Positions 29,154 through 37,697 of a DNA stretch of 64,000 nucleotides are shown here, in pieces. The stretch's first letter is position 1. Each line of letters starts with the position of its first letter. Position numbers and translations under genes: made by a program. Source of the stretch: Leyella lascolaii. Lineage in GTDB: Bacteria; Bacteroidota; Bacteroidia; Bacteroidales; Bacteroidaceae. The stretch lies in NCBI RefSeq assembly GCF_900079775.1, contig NZ_LT556038.1, forward strand, positions 539,753 to 603,752, read 5' to 3'. Under the pieces are notes generated by a model, which saw only the letters and a list, made by a program, of their open reading frames with translations, did no database searches and was not told the DNA's origin.

Positions 29154-30513
29154 CTTCTTCGTTTAAAAGCGTTTGTGGTTCCGGTATGGGGTAGTTGGCG
29201 CTCTCCTTCACGCCAAGCGACTTCAGCTCGTTTGCCTTCTGCACGATGCTCTGGCGTCCTGTGTAAGCCTTGTTGTAGGCATCGTCGTAGTCCTTATGCA
29301 GCGTGTCGATGTCCTTCTTGAGCTTGTCGAACCTCTTGATGAACTCCCCCACGCGCTTTATCATCTCGTCCGCCATCTCGAAAACCTTCTTCTGGCTCTC
29401 GGTCTGGGCATACTGCCGCCATGCTATCTGAATCATCCTGAGTATCGCCATGAGGTTCTGCTGCCCGGTGATGAACACATGCCGGTCGAACGCCTCGCGC
29501 CAAATCTTAGGGTCGTGAGCCAGTGCCAGCTGCAGCGCGCCCTCGTTCGGCACGAACATTATGACAAAGTCGATTGCCCGCCGCGGCTTTGTGATGTATC
29601 GGCTGTAGTCCTTCCGCGCGAGGTTCACAGCCTGCGTGCGCACACTTTTCACAAGGTCGTCGGCAAACTTGCGCTTGAGCGTCTCGTCGTCCGTATTCAC
29701 ATACTGATAGTAAGCGTCTATCGACATCTTCGAGTCTATCACTACGTCCTCGTTGTCGGGATAATGCAGTATGACGTCGGGAATCATCCTCTTGCCGCTC
29801 TCGTCGCTTACGACGATGTTGCCCTTGTCGTCCGTGATGGTCTGCTGCACGTCATAGTCGGTCCCCAACTTGTATCCCTGTGCGTCGAGAATCTCGGTCA
29901 GCATGCGCTCTCCCCAGTTTCCCTGCGCCTTGTTGCCCCCTCTTATGACGTTGGTGAGCATCGTAGCCGTGCGGTCTATCTTCGTTGTCTGGTCACTCAT
30001 GGCCTTAAGCTGCTCTGAAAGTGACGCTGTGCTCTTTGCCGTCTCGCTGTTAGTGAGTCGTATAGCCTCCTGAAGCTGCTTGAGATTGTCGCGCAGCGGC
30101 TTGGTGATATTCTCCATACTCTCGGAGTTGTCAGCCTTCAGCCGGTCGGTGGTCTGGCTGAGCACCCTGGTGGCAAGATTGGCGAACTGCTCCTGAACGG
30201 TCTTCAGCTGCTGGGCGAACTGCTCCTGCCTCATCTGCATCTCCTTGGAGTTGTGCTCCTTCTCTGCCTTCAGCTCGGCGGCAGAACGCTCCGCCTCCAA
30301 CAACGCCTGCGTCAGTCTGCCGTTCATCTCCTCCGTTCCGGCTCTGGCGGCGTCGGTCTCCGCCCTGAGCTGCGCGGCAGTATGCTCCAGCTGCTCCGCC
30401 TTCTGCGCGGCAAGCGCAAGCTCCGTTCTCACCCCCCTTATCTTCGACTGCATGAAAAAGAAAGCCGTCACGCCGCCGACAACCATACCTATCATTAAAT
30501 AAACTATCTCCAT
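29140..30513 (-). CDS. rmuC: DNA recombination protein RmuC
   Basis: A 457-residue protein with a membrane-anchoring N-terminal helix (residues about 3-22), a long coiled coil rich in Glu, Gln, Ala and Lys (about 30-200) and a C-terminal RmuC nuclease-like domain (GNKAQGNWGERMLTEILDAQ, then VIDSKMSIDAYYQYVN). RmuC limits DNA inversions and rearrangements at short inverted repeats in E. coli, which is interesting in a region this rich in inverted repeats, though no direct link is shown. A TATATTTG -7 box lies about 95 nt upstream (30608-30615, minus strand). Confidence 0.93.
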   Translation of the reverse strand: MEIVYLMIGMVVGGVTAFFFMQSKIRGVRTELALAAQKAEQLEHTAAQLRAETDAARAGTEEMNGRLTQALLEAERSAAELKAEKEHNSKEMQMRQEQFAQQLKTVQEQFANLATRVLSQTTDRLKADNSESMENITKPLRDNLKQLQEAIRLTNSETAKSTASLSEQLKAMSDQTTKIDRTATMLTNVIRGGNKAQGNWGERMLTEILDAQGYKLGTDYDVQQTITDDKGNIVVSDESGKRMIPDVILHYPDNEDVVIDSKMSIDAYYQYVNTDDETLKRKFADDLVKSVRTQAVNLARKDYSRYITKPRRAIDFVIMFVPNEGALQLALAHDPKIWREAFDRHVFITGQQNLMAILRMIQIAWRQYAQTESQKKVFEMADEMIKRVGEFIKRFDKLKKDIDTLHKDYDDAYNKAYTGRQSIVQKANELKSLGVKESANYPIPEPQTLLNEEDEEK

Positions 30514-30515
30514 AT

Positions 30516-31040
30516 TCCGGAATATTTTATACTTTCAACTGTCACGATGCAGCCGCCATGGAACCGCCGACGGCTGACATCGGTAAAGGAAAAAACACGT
30601 GGAAGCGCAAATATAATAAAATAAATCGGCTCCGCACGCCACTTTCCCGAAAATATTTAAAGTCTGACTGACAATCTGGCTTCATCAGTCTTTCGTCATG
30701 GCGGCGCACACATTGGTCTCAGGTTTGGCGCAAACGCCCGGACGAGGGCGTCACACCTGTCGTGCCATATGCATAATGTCGGTCAGAAAAAACTTCCTCC
30801 GGCATGCGTCATGAAGAATAAAACGCATATCCGCAACCACGCCGGACATACATATATAATAATGTTTAACTGCTGACTTACACATTTTCCGCAATGTCCG
30901 GACGGGGAAATCATACCGTCACACCGGCATACGCATATAACCGTTTTATACAGTTTTATTATAAATTTTATTGTTCCAAACCGTAAAAAAGCATGCTGTG
31001 TGCGCACACGGAGCACTTTTTTGGAAAAAAGGAATAAAAT
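30516..31040. other. Intergenic stretch with no gene seen
   Basis: Apart from the -7-like box upstream of rmuC at 30608-30615, no ORF with coding character or strong hairpin was found. The right half is AT-rich. Confidence 0.45.
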
Positions 31041-31042
31041 AT

Positions 31043-31073
31043 TTTGGCAGACATAAAAAATGTCCTATCTTTG
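31043..31073 (+). promoter_or_regulatory. Strong consensus promoter of the 31.1-kb leader
   Basis: TTTG at 31043-31046, a 19-nt spacer, then TATCTTTG at 31066-31073: a perfect match to the Bacteroidota primary-sigma consensus. It precedes a short ORF, a terminator hairpin and the TIGR02757 gene. Confidence 0.82.
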
Positions 31074-31079
31074 TAAACG

Positions 31080-31170
31080 TTATCCTGAAAACAATCTTTT
31101 TACCTTAATGGAAGAGACTAATACCTATTGAAGATTCGAAGCGGTCGCCTGTGAAGGTTGTCGCTTTTTT
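31080..31170 (+). ncRNA. Candidate leader/attenuator or small RNA with 7-codon ORF
   Basis: The transcript from the consensus promoter would start near 31080. It contains a 7-codon ORF (31108-31131, MEETNTY) and pairing AATCTT/AAGATT around it. It ends at a hairpin (AAGCG...CGCTT, 31139-31166) followed by a T-run. This is the arrangement of a peptide-dependent attenuator, or simply a stable small RNA of about 90 nt. No known RNA family was recognised. Confidence 0.45.
31139..31170 (+). terminator. Intrinsic terminator inside the TIGR02757 leader
   Basis: AAGCG/CGCTT stem extended by G-U and C-G pairs around a TGTGAA loop, then TTTTTT. It lies 58 nt before the TIGR02757 ATG, so either it ends a separate small RNA or it attenuates the gene. 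Confidence 0.6.
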
Positions 31171-31227
31171 ATGCGGTGAAGCGAACAGGACAAGCTTGCA
31201 CCCCGATATTAAAAAACACAAGACACA

Positions 31228-31968
31228 ATGGACAACAACACAGCAGACTATATAAGACTCCTTGCGGAGAGATATGAGACGGCGGACTTTCTGAAAGACG
31301 ACCCCAGCCTGTTCATGCACAAGGTGGAGGCGGCGGCAGACAGGGAGGTCATGGCGTTCGCGGCGTCGTGCCTGAGCTACGGCTCGCGCAAACAGTTCTT
31401 CCCGAAAATACAATACATGCTCGACAGCTCGGGCGGCAGGATGGACGAATGGGTGAGAAGCGGAAGCTTCCAGACAGACATTCCCGACGACGGCAGGTGC
31501 TACTACCGCCTCTATACGCGGCACGACGTGCACCGGCTGCTGCACACCCTGCGCCTTCTTCTCACGGAGCACGGCAGCCTCGGACAGTTTGTCAGGGCGA
31601 ACGCCACCGACGGCTACGGAGCGGTGAACGCCATATGCGCATACTTCGCGGCGCACGAGGCGAGCACGGTGATACCGCGCGACACCAAGTCGGCATGCAA
31701 GCGGGTGTGCATGTTCATGCGATGGATGGTGCGCGACGGCTCGCCCGTCGACCTCGGACTGTGGACACGGTTCATCGACAAGCGCACGCTCATCATGCCG
31801 CTCGACACGCACGTGGTGCAGCAGTCGCAGCGGCTGGGACTCCTCCGGAGCCGTACAGCGTCGATGAGTGCGGCACGCCGTCTGACGCAGGCTATGCTGG
31901 AGGTGTTTCCCGACGACCCTCTGAAAGGCGACTTCGCACTGTTCGGATACGGGGTGAACAAGGAGTGA
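31228..31968 (+). CDS. TIGR02757 family protein
   Basis: A 246-residue protein of a Bacteroidota-enriched family with no established function (DUF2400). Characteristic stretches: FMHKVEAAADREVMAFAASC, then LSYGSRKQFFPKIQYML, and CKRVCMFMRWMVRDGSPVDLG followed by LDTHVVQQSQRLGLL. The helical pattern and the CxxxCMFLRWMVR-like segment are reminiscent of helix-hairpin-helix DNA glycosylases, so a DNA-repair link is possible but inferred only. Start ATG 31228 is not preceded by a Shine-Dalgarno; transcription would pass the leader terminator. Confidence 0.85.
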   Translation: MDNNTADYIRLLAERYETADFLKDDPSLFMHKVEAAADREVMAFAASCLSYGSRKQFFPKIQYMLDSSGGRMDEWVRSGSFQTDIPDDGRCYYRLYTRHDVHRLLHTLRLLLTEHGSLGQFVRANATDGYGAVNAICAYFAAHEASTVIPRDTKSACKRVCMFMRWMVRDGSPVDLGLWTRFIDKRTLIMPLDTHVVQQSQRLGLLRSRTASMSAARRLTQAMLEVFPDDPLKGDFALFGYGVNKE

Positions 31969-32086
31969 GACGGAGGCTGGCACCATACAGGGCTGGCATA
32001 CGACGGCAAGAGGCGGACGAGAGGCGGACTTTGACATGCGTCTAAGCAATATACATTTTAACATTTTTATGTTAACACACCTACGG

Positions 32087-32330
32087 AAAAGCCCCGCCAG
32101 CCTTCCCGCACCACAGATTCCGGACATCGCAAAAACACCTTCCATACCCCCATACATACCATTCCGGCATGCCGTTCTCACATTCCGGAGACGCCAAAGA
32201 CACCGTTCAGCCATGCCATAAAGCCCGTTCCGCCATCCGGAAAAGCCTATTCCACACCTCAGAAAAGCCTCTTTCGCACCACCAAAAAGCCCGTTCCGCA
32301 CCCCCTGAGAGTCCCCTCCGAAAGCCATCC
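32087..32330 (+). repeat. 22-nt repeat run, copy 4
   Basis: About ten units with 22-nt spacing, best preserved from 32196: AAAGACACCGTTCAGCCATG, then GAAAAGCCTATTCCACACCT, GAAAAGCCTCTTTCGCACCA and AAAAAGCCCGTTCCGCACCC. The left part is diverged and the conserved flanking blocks of other copies are weak. The rest of the gap (31969-32086, 32331-32484) shows no gene. Confidence 0.7.
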
Positions 32331-32484
32331 ACATACAACACACTGAGTCACAGACATTTACACGCACCGTCAGAAAATCACATTTTTCAACCCAAAACAC
32401 TCGCACGACATGAAAAACGCTCCCATCCTGACGTTCAATTTAACACTTGCCACACCATAATTATCCCTACACGCACACGCAGCC

Positions 32485-32660
32485 CCGCCCTCATCCCCTC
32501 ACCTTTTCCCCTCCTCACCCCCTCACCTTTTCCCCTCCTCACCCTCCCACCTTCTCACCCTCCCACCTCCTCCTTTACCTTCTTACCCTTTTACCTTTTT
32601 ACCTCTACAAAGCCCTCTCCCCTCCTCACCCTCCCACCTTCTCACCGTCTCGCATTGTTT
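32485..32660. repeat. C/T-rich tract before trmD
   Basis: Almost purely pyrimidine on the top strand, with CTCACCTTTTCCCCTCCTCA recurring 24 nt apart and CACCCTCCCACCTTCT words, ending 60 nt before trmD. Similar tracts lie beside composite copies 1, 5 and 6, suggesting they are part of the same family. Confidence 0.65.
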
Positions 32661-32721
32661 TTTATTTTATTTAACCATCCGACAATATAACTTACGATAT
32701 TTTTCAATAAATTTGCAAATC

Positions 32722-33399
32722 ATGAGAATAGACATTATCACAGTCTTGCCGGAGATGCTCGAAGGCTTCATAAACGAGTCAATACTCGCAAGGGCACAGA
32801 AGAAAGGACTGGCGGAGATACATCTGCACAACCTGCGCGACTACACCACAGACAAGTGGAGGCGCGTGGACGACTATCCGTACGGGGGATTCGCAGGAAT
32901 GGTGATGCAGTGCGAGCCGATAGACCGGTGCATTTCGGCACTGAAGGCGGAGCGCAGTTACGACGAGGTGATATTCACTTCGCCAGACGGCGAACGCTTT
33001 GACCAGCACGTGGCAAACGACCTCTCGATGAAGGAAAACATGATAATACTGTGCGGTCACTACAAAGGTATAGACCAGAGGGTGCGCGACCATCTCATAA
33101 CACGCGAGATAAGCATAGGCGACTATGTGCTCACCGGAGGCGAACTTGCAGCCGCCGTCATGGCAGACGCCATAGTGAGAGTGGTGCCCGGAGTGATAGG
33201 CGACGAGCAGAGCGCGCTGAGCGACTGCTTCCAGGACGACATGCTGTCTGCCCCCATCTACACGCGCCCGGCGGAATACAAGGGATGGAAGGTGCCCGAA
33301 ATACTCCTCAGCGGCAACGAGGCGAAGATAAAGGAGTGGGAAATGGAGCAGGCTATGGAGCGCACAAGGCGGCTGCGGCCCGACCTTCTGGACAGATGA
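32722..33399 (+). CDS. trmD: tRNA (guanine-37-N1)-methyltransferase
   Basis: SAM-dependent methylation of G37 in tRNAs reading CNN and some other codons, preventing +1 frameshifts. The 225-residue protein starts [12 protein letters not shown]; an in-frame ATG three codons earlier is less typical of the family. Trefoil-knot features: [30 protein letters not shown], and [20 protein letters not shown]. Catalytic aspartate region [14 protein letters not shown] follows. The gene is separated from its neighbours and the usual rplS/rimM partners are absent. Confidence 0.95.
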   Translation: MRIDIITVLPEMLEGFINESILARAQKKGLAEIHLHNLRDYTTDKWRRVDDYPYGGFAGMVMQCEPIDRCISALKAERSYDEVIFTSPDGERFDQHVANDLSMKENMIILCGHYKGIDQRVRDHLITREISIGDYVLTGGELAAAVMADAIVRVVPGVIGDEQSALSDCFQDDMLSAPIYTRPAEYKGWKVPEILLSGNEAKIKEWEMEQAMERTRRLRPDLLDR

Positions 33400-33466
33400 C
33401 CGGCGCGGCGGCACTCCTCACGGCGTACAGGCAAGACCCGTAAACGCGACAAACGACAATAAAGAT

Positions 33467-34582
33467 ATGAAAAACCTGAACTTCCTAAGCAAAGCCCTAT
33501 GTCTCATCACGATGCTCATGATATGCCGCACGGCGGCGGAGGCGGCACCCGGAGGAGACGGAAATGAGCTGCGCGTGGCTGTGGCAGGAGTGGCTCACGG
33601 TCATCTCAACGACATAATCTCGCGCATGGACAGGGGCGACTTCAAGGTGGTTGGAGTATGGGAGAAGGACGACCGCATGCGCCGCGACAACGGACTAATA
33701 AGGCACGACAGCACCATACCCGCCTTTGACGACCTCGGAGAGATGCTCGACACCACGCGACCGGAGGCTGTCGTGGCTTACGGACCGATATACGACCACA
33801 TGGAAGTGGTGGAGGCTTGCGCGCCGAGAGGCATACACGTGATGGTGGAAAAGCCGCTGGCGGTGAACAACAGGCACGCCCGCCGCATGGCAAAGCTGGC
33901 ACGCAGGCACGGCATACTGCTGCTCACAAACTATGAGACGAGCTGGTACAGCTCAAACCACGAGGCATACCGCATGGTGAAGGACGGCATCATAGGCGAC
34001 ATCACACGCATACTTGTCTATGACGGACACCAAGGTCCGATAGAGATAGGGTGCGGAAAGGATTTCACAACGTGGCTTACCGACCCGGTGATGAACGGCG
34101 GAGGCGCCATAACCGACTTCGGATGCTACGGCGCCAACCTCGCCACGTGGCTCTTCGGAGGGCGGAAGCCGCTGAGCGTATATGCAGTGACAAACAGCCA
34201 GAAACCCGAAAAATACCCTAAAGTGGACGACGACGCCACCATCATACTGCAATATCCCGACGTCACGGTGCAGCTTATGCCGTCGTGGAACTGGCCCATG
34301 AACCGCAAGGACATGTACGTATACGGCTCGAAGGGATATATATACCAAAGCGCGCCGTCGCGCATGTCACTATACAGGAACGGGAAGGAGAGCAACGTGA
34401 AACCCACGCCTCTCGAAGCTCCATACGACGACTCGTTCCGCTATCTGAAGGCTGCCGTGAGAGGAGAGATAAAGGTGAACGCCACCGACCTCGCCTCGCT
34501 GGAGAACAACCTTACCGTAGTGGAGATTCTTGACGCGGCGGTGAAAAGCGCGCGGAAAGGAAAACCGGTGCGCCTGAGATAA
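33467..34582 (+). CDS. Gfo/Idh/MocA family oxidoreductase, exported
   Basis: A 371-residue NAD(P)-dependent oxidoreductase with an N-terminal signal peptide (hydrophobic residues about 9-24, AEAA cleavage region near 28), so it is periplasmic. The Rossmann domain contains VAVAGVAHGHLNDII and VVGVWEKDDRMRRDN. The family EKP motif appears as VMVEKPLAVNNRHARRMAKL, with the substrate-domain part GGGAITDFGCYGANLATWLFGG. Exported members in Bacteroidota usually act on sugars or sugar derivatives; the substrate here is unknown. It lies 67 nt after trmD. Confidence 0.9.
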   Translation: MKNLNFLSKALCLITMLMICRTAAEAAPGGDGNELRVAVAGVAHGHLNDIISRMDRGDFKVVGVWEKDDRMRRDNGLIRHDSTIPAFDDLGEMLDTTRPEAVVAYGPIYDHMEVVEACAPRGIHVMVEKPLAVNNRHARRMAKLARRHGILLLTNYETSWYSSNHEAYRMVKDGIIGDITRILVYDGHQGPIEIGCGKDFTTWLTDPVMNGGGAITDFGCYGANLATWLFGGRKPLSVYAVTNSQKPEKYPKVDDDATIILQYPDVTVQLMPSWNWPMNRKDMYVYGSKGYIYQSAPSRMSLYRNGKESNVKPTPLEAPYDDSFRYLKAAVRGEIKVNATDLASLENNLTVVEILDAAVKSARKGKPVRLR

Positions 34583-34698
34583 GCAGACGGCGCGCCGCGA
34601 CACAACCGACACAAGCCTGCCAACGGAGAAACGGAGCCCACTCCGGAGCAGACAACATAACAATACGTTGGGCTACACATTTAAAACCTAAATTAAAC

Positions 34699-35268
34699 AT
34701 GAGAGAATTGACAGTACTTCCACAGTTGGGATTTACAGAAGCGCTGGGCGCGGCATGTAAGAAGGTAACACAGTTCAAGGGGCGTTCGCGCCGTTCGGAG
34801 TTCTGGTGGACCTACCTTGCGGTAGGCATCATCAACTTCATTTGCTCGTTCATACCGTTAATAGGAACCTTGATGTCGATTCTGCTGGGTCTGGCGATGA
34901 TACCTATCACATTCCGCCGCCTGCACGACACGGGCAGAAGCGGATGGTGGTATGGCGTCAGCATGATATGCGGAACCATATACACCATTGTAGCATGTTC
35001 TCTTGTCATCGCCGCTCTCGGTGGCAGTGCGTCCGCGGCAGACCTGAGCTCGATGTCGTCGGAGGAAATAGTGGAGGCTCTGATGGAAGGTCCGGCAATG
35101 GGATTCATCGGCATCGGATTGCTGGCTGGAGTCATCTACGGCATCATCCTGCTCATATTCTACTGCCAGGACAGTCAGAAGGAGGAGAACAAATACGGTC
35201 CGTCACCGAAATACGTAGAGGAAAACGCCGACGCGGAAAGTCAGGACACAATGCAGACAATGGCATAA
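34699..35268 (+). CDS. DUF805 membrane protein
   Basis: A 189-residue inner-membrane protein with about four hydrophobic helices. The DUF805 signature is clear: KGRSRRSEFWWTYLAVG before the first helix and FRRLHDTGRSGWWYG after the second. The C-terminal tail is hydrophilic and acidic. Function unknown; the family is widespread and often linked to stress or phage genes. No SD is seen; the start is the first ATG, after an AT-rich leader. Confidence 0.88.
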   Translation: MRELTVLPQLGFTEALGAACKKVTQFKGRSRRSEFWWTYLAVGIINFICSFIPLIGTLMSILLGLAMIPITFRRLHDTGRSGWWYGVSMICGTIYTIVACSLVIAALGGSASAADLSSMSSEEIVEALMEGPAMGFIGIGLLAGVIYGIILLIFYCQDSQKEENKYGPSPKYVEENADAESQDTMQTMA

Positions 35269-35329
35269 GCAAGCGGCAGGACACCTGCCTTGCGCTGACG
35301 TGACACGTCATCAGAGAACATTCGCGCGG

Positions 35330-36175
35330 CTACTTCGCGCCGCCATAATCCTTACAGAAGGCTTCGCCAAGCGCGAAGCCTTCCTCGTAGAGAGCCTCCA
35401 GTTTCTTCGTGTCTTTCTCTATCCGGTCCACCTCCATGGGTCGCTGGGGACGTATGCAGGTGATGCGTCCCTCCTGCTCCAGCCGGTCTATCATGTCGAG
35501 CTGGCGGTTGTACACCTCTATCCTGTGGCTCAACGCCACGCGCAGACGCGGATAGTCGCGGTAGATGAAGCGCGGAATCTTAATGTCGCGGCTGTCGTTG
35601 CGGTAGCCCTTATTGCGGGTCAGCACCACCACATTGTGGCTGTAGCCCTTCTGCATGGCATGTTCCACGGGTATGCTGTCTACTATTCCCCCGTCGAGCA
35701 TGGGTTTTCCGTCCACAAAGACAATCTTGCTCACATACGGAAGGCTGCTCGACGCGCGCACCACATCGAGCGCGCGCTGACGGTCGTGACGCTCTGATAG
35801 ATATTCGGCAAGACCTGTTCGGCAGTTGGTTGTCACCATCTCAAACTCTGTCTCGCTCTTGAAGAACGTGTCGAAATCGAAAGGTATGTAGCTGTTCGGA
35901 AACTTGTCGTAAAGCAGTTTCTGGTCGAATATGCTGCCCTGCGTGAACAGATAGCGCAGCCCTATGTAGTCGTAGCGCGCCAGATAGTCGATGTTGGAAA
36001 TGCGGGCGCGGCGCGGCTGGCGGCTGACATACGACATGCCGTTGCACGCCCCAGCCGAAACAGCCACGACATAAGGAAAATACAAACCGTGCTTCATGAA
36101 CGAATCGAGCACTCCGGTGGTGAAAACGCCACGCATGCCACCGCCTTCAAGCACAAGCCCCGTATTGTTGTCCAT
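35330..36175 (-). CDS. Patatin-like phospholipase (YjjU-like)
   Basis: A 281-residue Ser-Asp dyad hydrolase. The oxyanion hole is GGGMRGVF near residue 11, the nucleophile serine about residue 40 lies in VAVSAGACNG, and the catalytic aspartate is in PMLDGGIVDSIPVEHA. No signal peptide, so cytoplasmic or membrane-peripheral. The sequence style matches the YjjU branch (patatin with a C-terminal DUF6363-like region: LEALYEEGFALGE). Substrate unknown. It is transcribed divergently from the Xaa-Pro peptidase gene with closely spaced -7 boxes. Confidence 0.9.
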   Translation of the reverse strand: MDNNTGLVLEGGGMRGVFTTGVLDSFMKHGLYFPYVVAVSAGACNGMSYVSRQPRRARISNIDYLARYDYIGLRYLFTQGSIFDQKLLYDKFPNSYIPFDFDTFFKSETEFEMVTTNCRTGLAEYLSERHDRQRALDVVRASSSLPYVSKIVFVDGKPMLDGGIVDSIPVEHAMQKGYSHNVVVLTRNKGYRNDSRDIKIPRFIYRDYPRLRVALSHRIEVYNRQLDMIDRLEQEGRITCIRPQRPMEVDRIEKDTKKLEALYEEGFALGEAFCKDYGGAK

Positions 36176-36202
36176 CTGCGAAAAAAACGTTTAAATCACT
36201 CT

Positions 36203-36240
36203 GCAAAATTACACATTTTAAATATAAAAGTTGTAACTTT
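36203..36240. promoter_or_regulatory. Divergent -7 boxes between patatin and aminopeptidase P genes
   Basis: On the minus strand TAATTTTG (36203-36210) faces the patatin gene. On the plus strand TAACTTTG (36233-36240) faces the peptidase gene. They are 22 nt apart, so the two promoters overlap and should interfere. Neither has an exact -33 TTTG. Confidence 0.5.
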
Positions 36241-36268
36241 GCAATCAATTGACACGAATTTTTAATAT

Positions 36269-37672
36269 ATGTTTGACAAACAGACCTACGTAAACCGCCG
36301 GGCAAGGCTCAGAAGTCTTGTGAACGACGGCATAATAATTATTTTCGGCAACAACGAGTCGCCCTGTAACTACCCGAGCAACGGTTATTATCCGTTCAGA
36401 CAGGACTCTTCGTTCCTGTATTATTTCGGTCTGAACAGAGACGGACTCGTAGGAGTCATCGACATAGACAACAACAGTGAGACTGTCTTTGGCAACGATA
36501 TCGACATCGAGGACATCGTATGGTATGGCAGCGTGGACAGCGTTCACGACCTCGCCGCACAGGTAGGCGTGGAGCACACGGCACCGATGCGCGCGCTGAA
36601 AAACACATGCAACGAGGCTCTGAGGCAGAAACGCAGGATACATTTCCTGCCGCCCTACCGCCACGACATAAAGATACAGATATTCGATTTGCTCGGAATA
36701 CACCCGGTGCAGCAGAAGGAAGCCGCAAGCATGGAGCTGATAAAGGCGGTGGTGAGCATGCGTTCGGTGAAGGAACAGCAGGAAATAGAGGAGCTGGAGA
36801 GGGCTGCGGAGATAGGCTATCTCATGCACACCACTGCCATGAGGCTTACACGTCCCGGGGTGACGGAGAAGTTCGTGGGCGGTCAGGTAGACGGAATAGC
36901 CCACTCATACGGAGCCATGACGAGCTTCCCCACAATATACAGCCAGCACGGAGAGATAATGCACGGCAACCCGTCGATGAGCGTCCTGCAGGCAGGACGG
37001 CTCGCGCTGTGCGACGCCGGAGCCGAGACTATCAACAACTATTGCTCGGACAACACGCGCACAATGCCTGTAAGCGGCACCTTCACACAGCGTCAGCTGG
37101 AGATATACAGCATAGTCGAGGTGTGCCATGACCACGTGCTGGAGGTGGCGAAGCCTGGAGTGAAATACTTCGACGTCCATCTTGCAGTGTGCCGCCTGAT
37201 GACCGAACGCCTGAAAGAGCTCGGACTGATGAAAGGCGACACCGATGAGGCGGTGGCAGCAGGCGCGCATGCCATGTTCCTGCCGCACGGACTGGGACAC
37301 ATGATGGGCATGGACGTGCACGACATGGAGGGTCTCGGTCAGACAAACGTGGGCTTCGACGAGGAGACACGACCCAATCTTGAGCAGTTCGGGACAAACG
37401 CCCTGCGCATGGGACGACGCCTTCAGAAGGGCTTCGTGGTCACCGACGAGCCGGGAATATACTTCATCCCCGCGCTCATAGACGAATGGAAAGCCGACGG
37501 ACACTGCAAGGAGTTCATCAACTTCGACCTGCTCGAGACCTACAAGGACTTCGGAGGAATACGCATCGAGGACGATATCCTCATAACAGAAGACGGATGC
37601 CGCTTCATCGGAGAGAAGAGAATACCTTATCATCCGAAAGATGTCGAGGCTTTCATGCAGAACAATCAATAA
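36269..37672 (+). CDS. Xaa-Pro aminopeptidase (M24B)
   Basis: Removes N-terminal residues preceding proline. The 467-residue cytoplasmic protein has an N-terminal creatinase-like domain (residues about 1-165: FGNNESPCNYPSNGYYPFRQ) and the pita-bread catalytic domain. Its dinuclear metal ligands are visible: CDAGAETINNYCSDNTRTMP (two aspartates), LPHGLGHMMGMDVHD (histidine), TDEPGIYFIP and GIRIEDDILIT (glutamates). The C1 peptidase gene follows after 25 nt, suggesting a peptide-processing pair. Confidence 0.94.
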   Translation: MFDKQTYVNRRARLRSLVNDGIIIIFGNNESPCNYPSNGYYPFRQDSSFLYYFGLNRDGLVGVIDIDNNSETVFGNDIDIEDIVWYGSVDSVHDLAAQVGVEHTAPMRALKNTCNEALRQKRRIHFLPPYRHDIKIQIFDLLGIHPVQQKEAASMELIKAVVSMRSVKEQQEIEELERAAEIGYLMHTTAMRLTRPGVTEKFVGGQVDGIAHSYGAMTSFPTIYSQHGEIMHGNPSMSVLQAGRLALCDAGAETINNYCSDNTRTMPVSGTFTQRQLEIYSIVEVCHDHVLEVAKPGVKYFDVHLAVCRLMTERLKELGLMKGDTDEAVAAGAHAMFLPHGLGHMMGMDVHDMEGLGQTNVGFDEETRPNLEQFGTNALRMGRRLQKGFVVTDEPGIYFIPALIDEWKADGHCKEFINFDLLETYKDFGGIRIEDDILITEDGCRFIGEKRIPYHPKDVEAFMQNNQ

Positions 37673-37697
37673 AAAACAAACCACATAACAACACACT

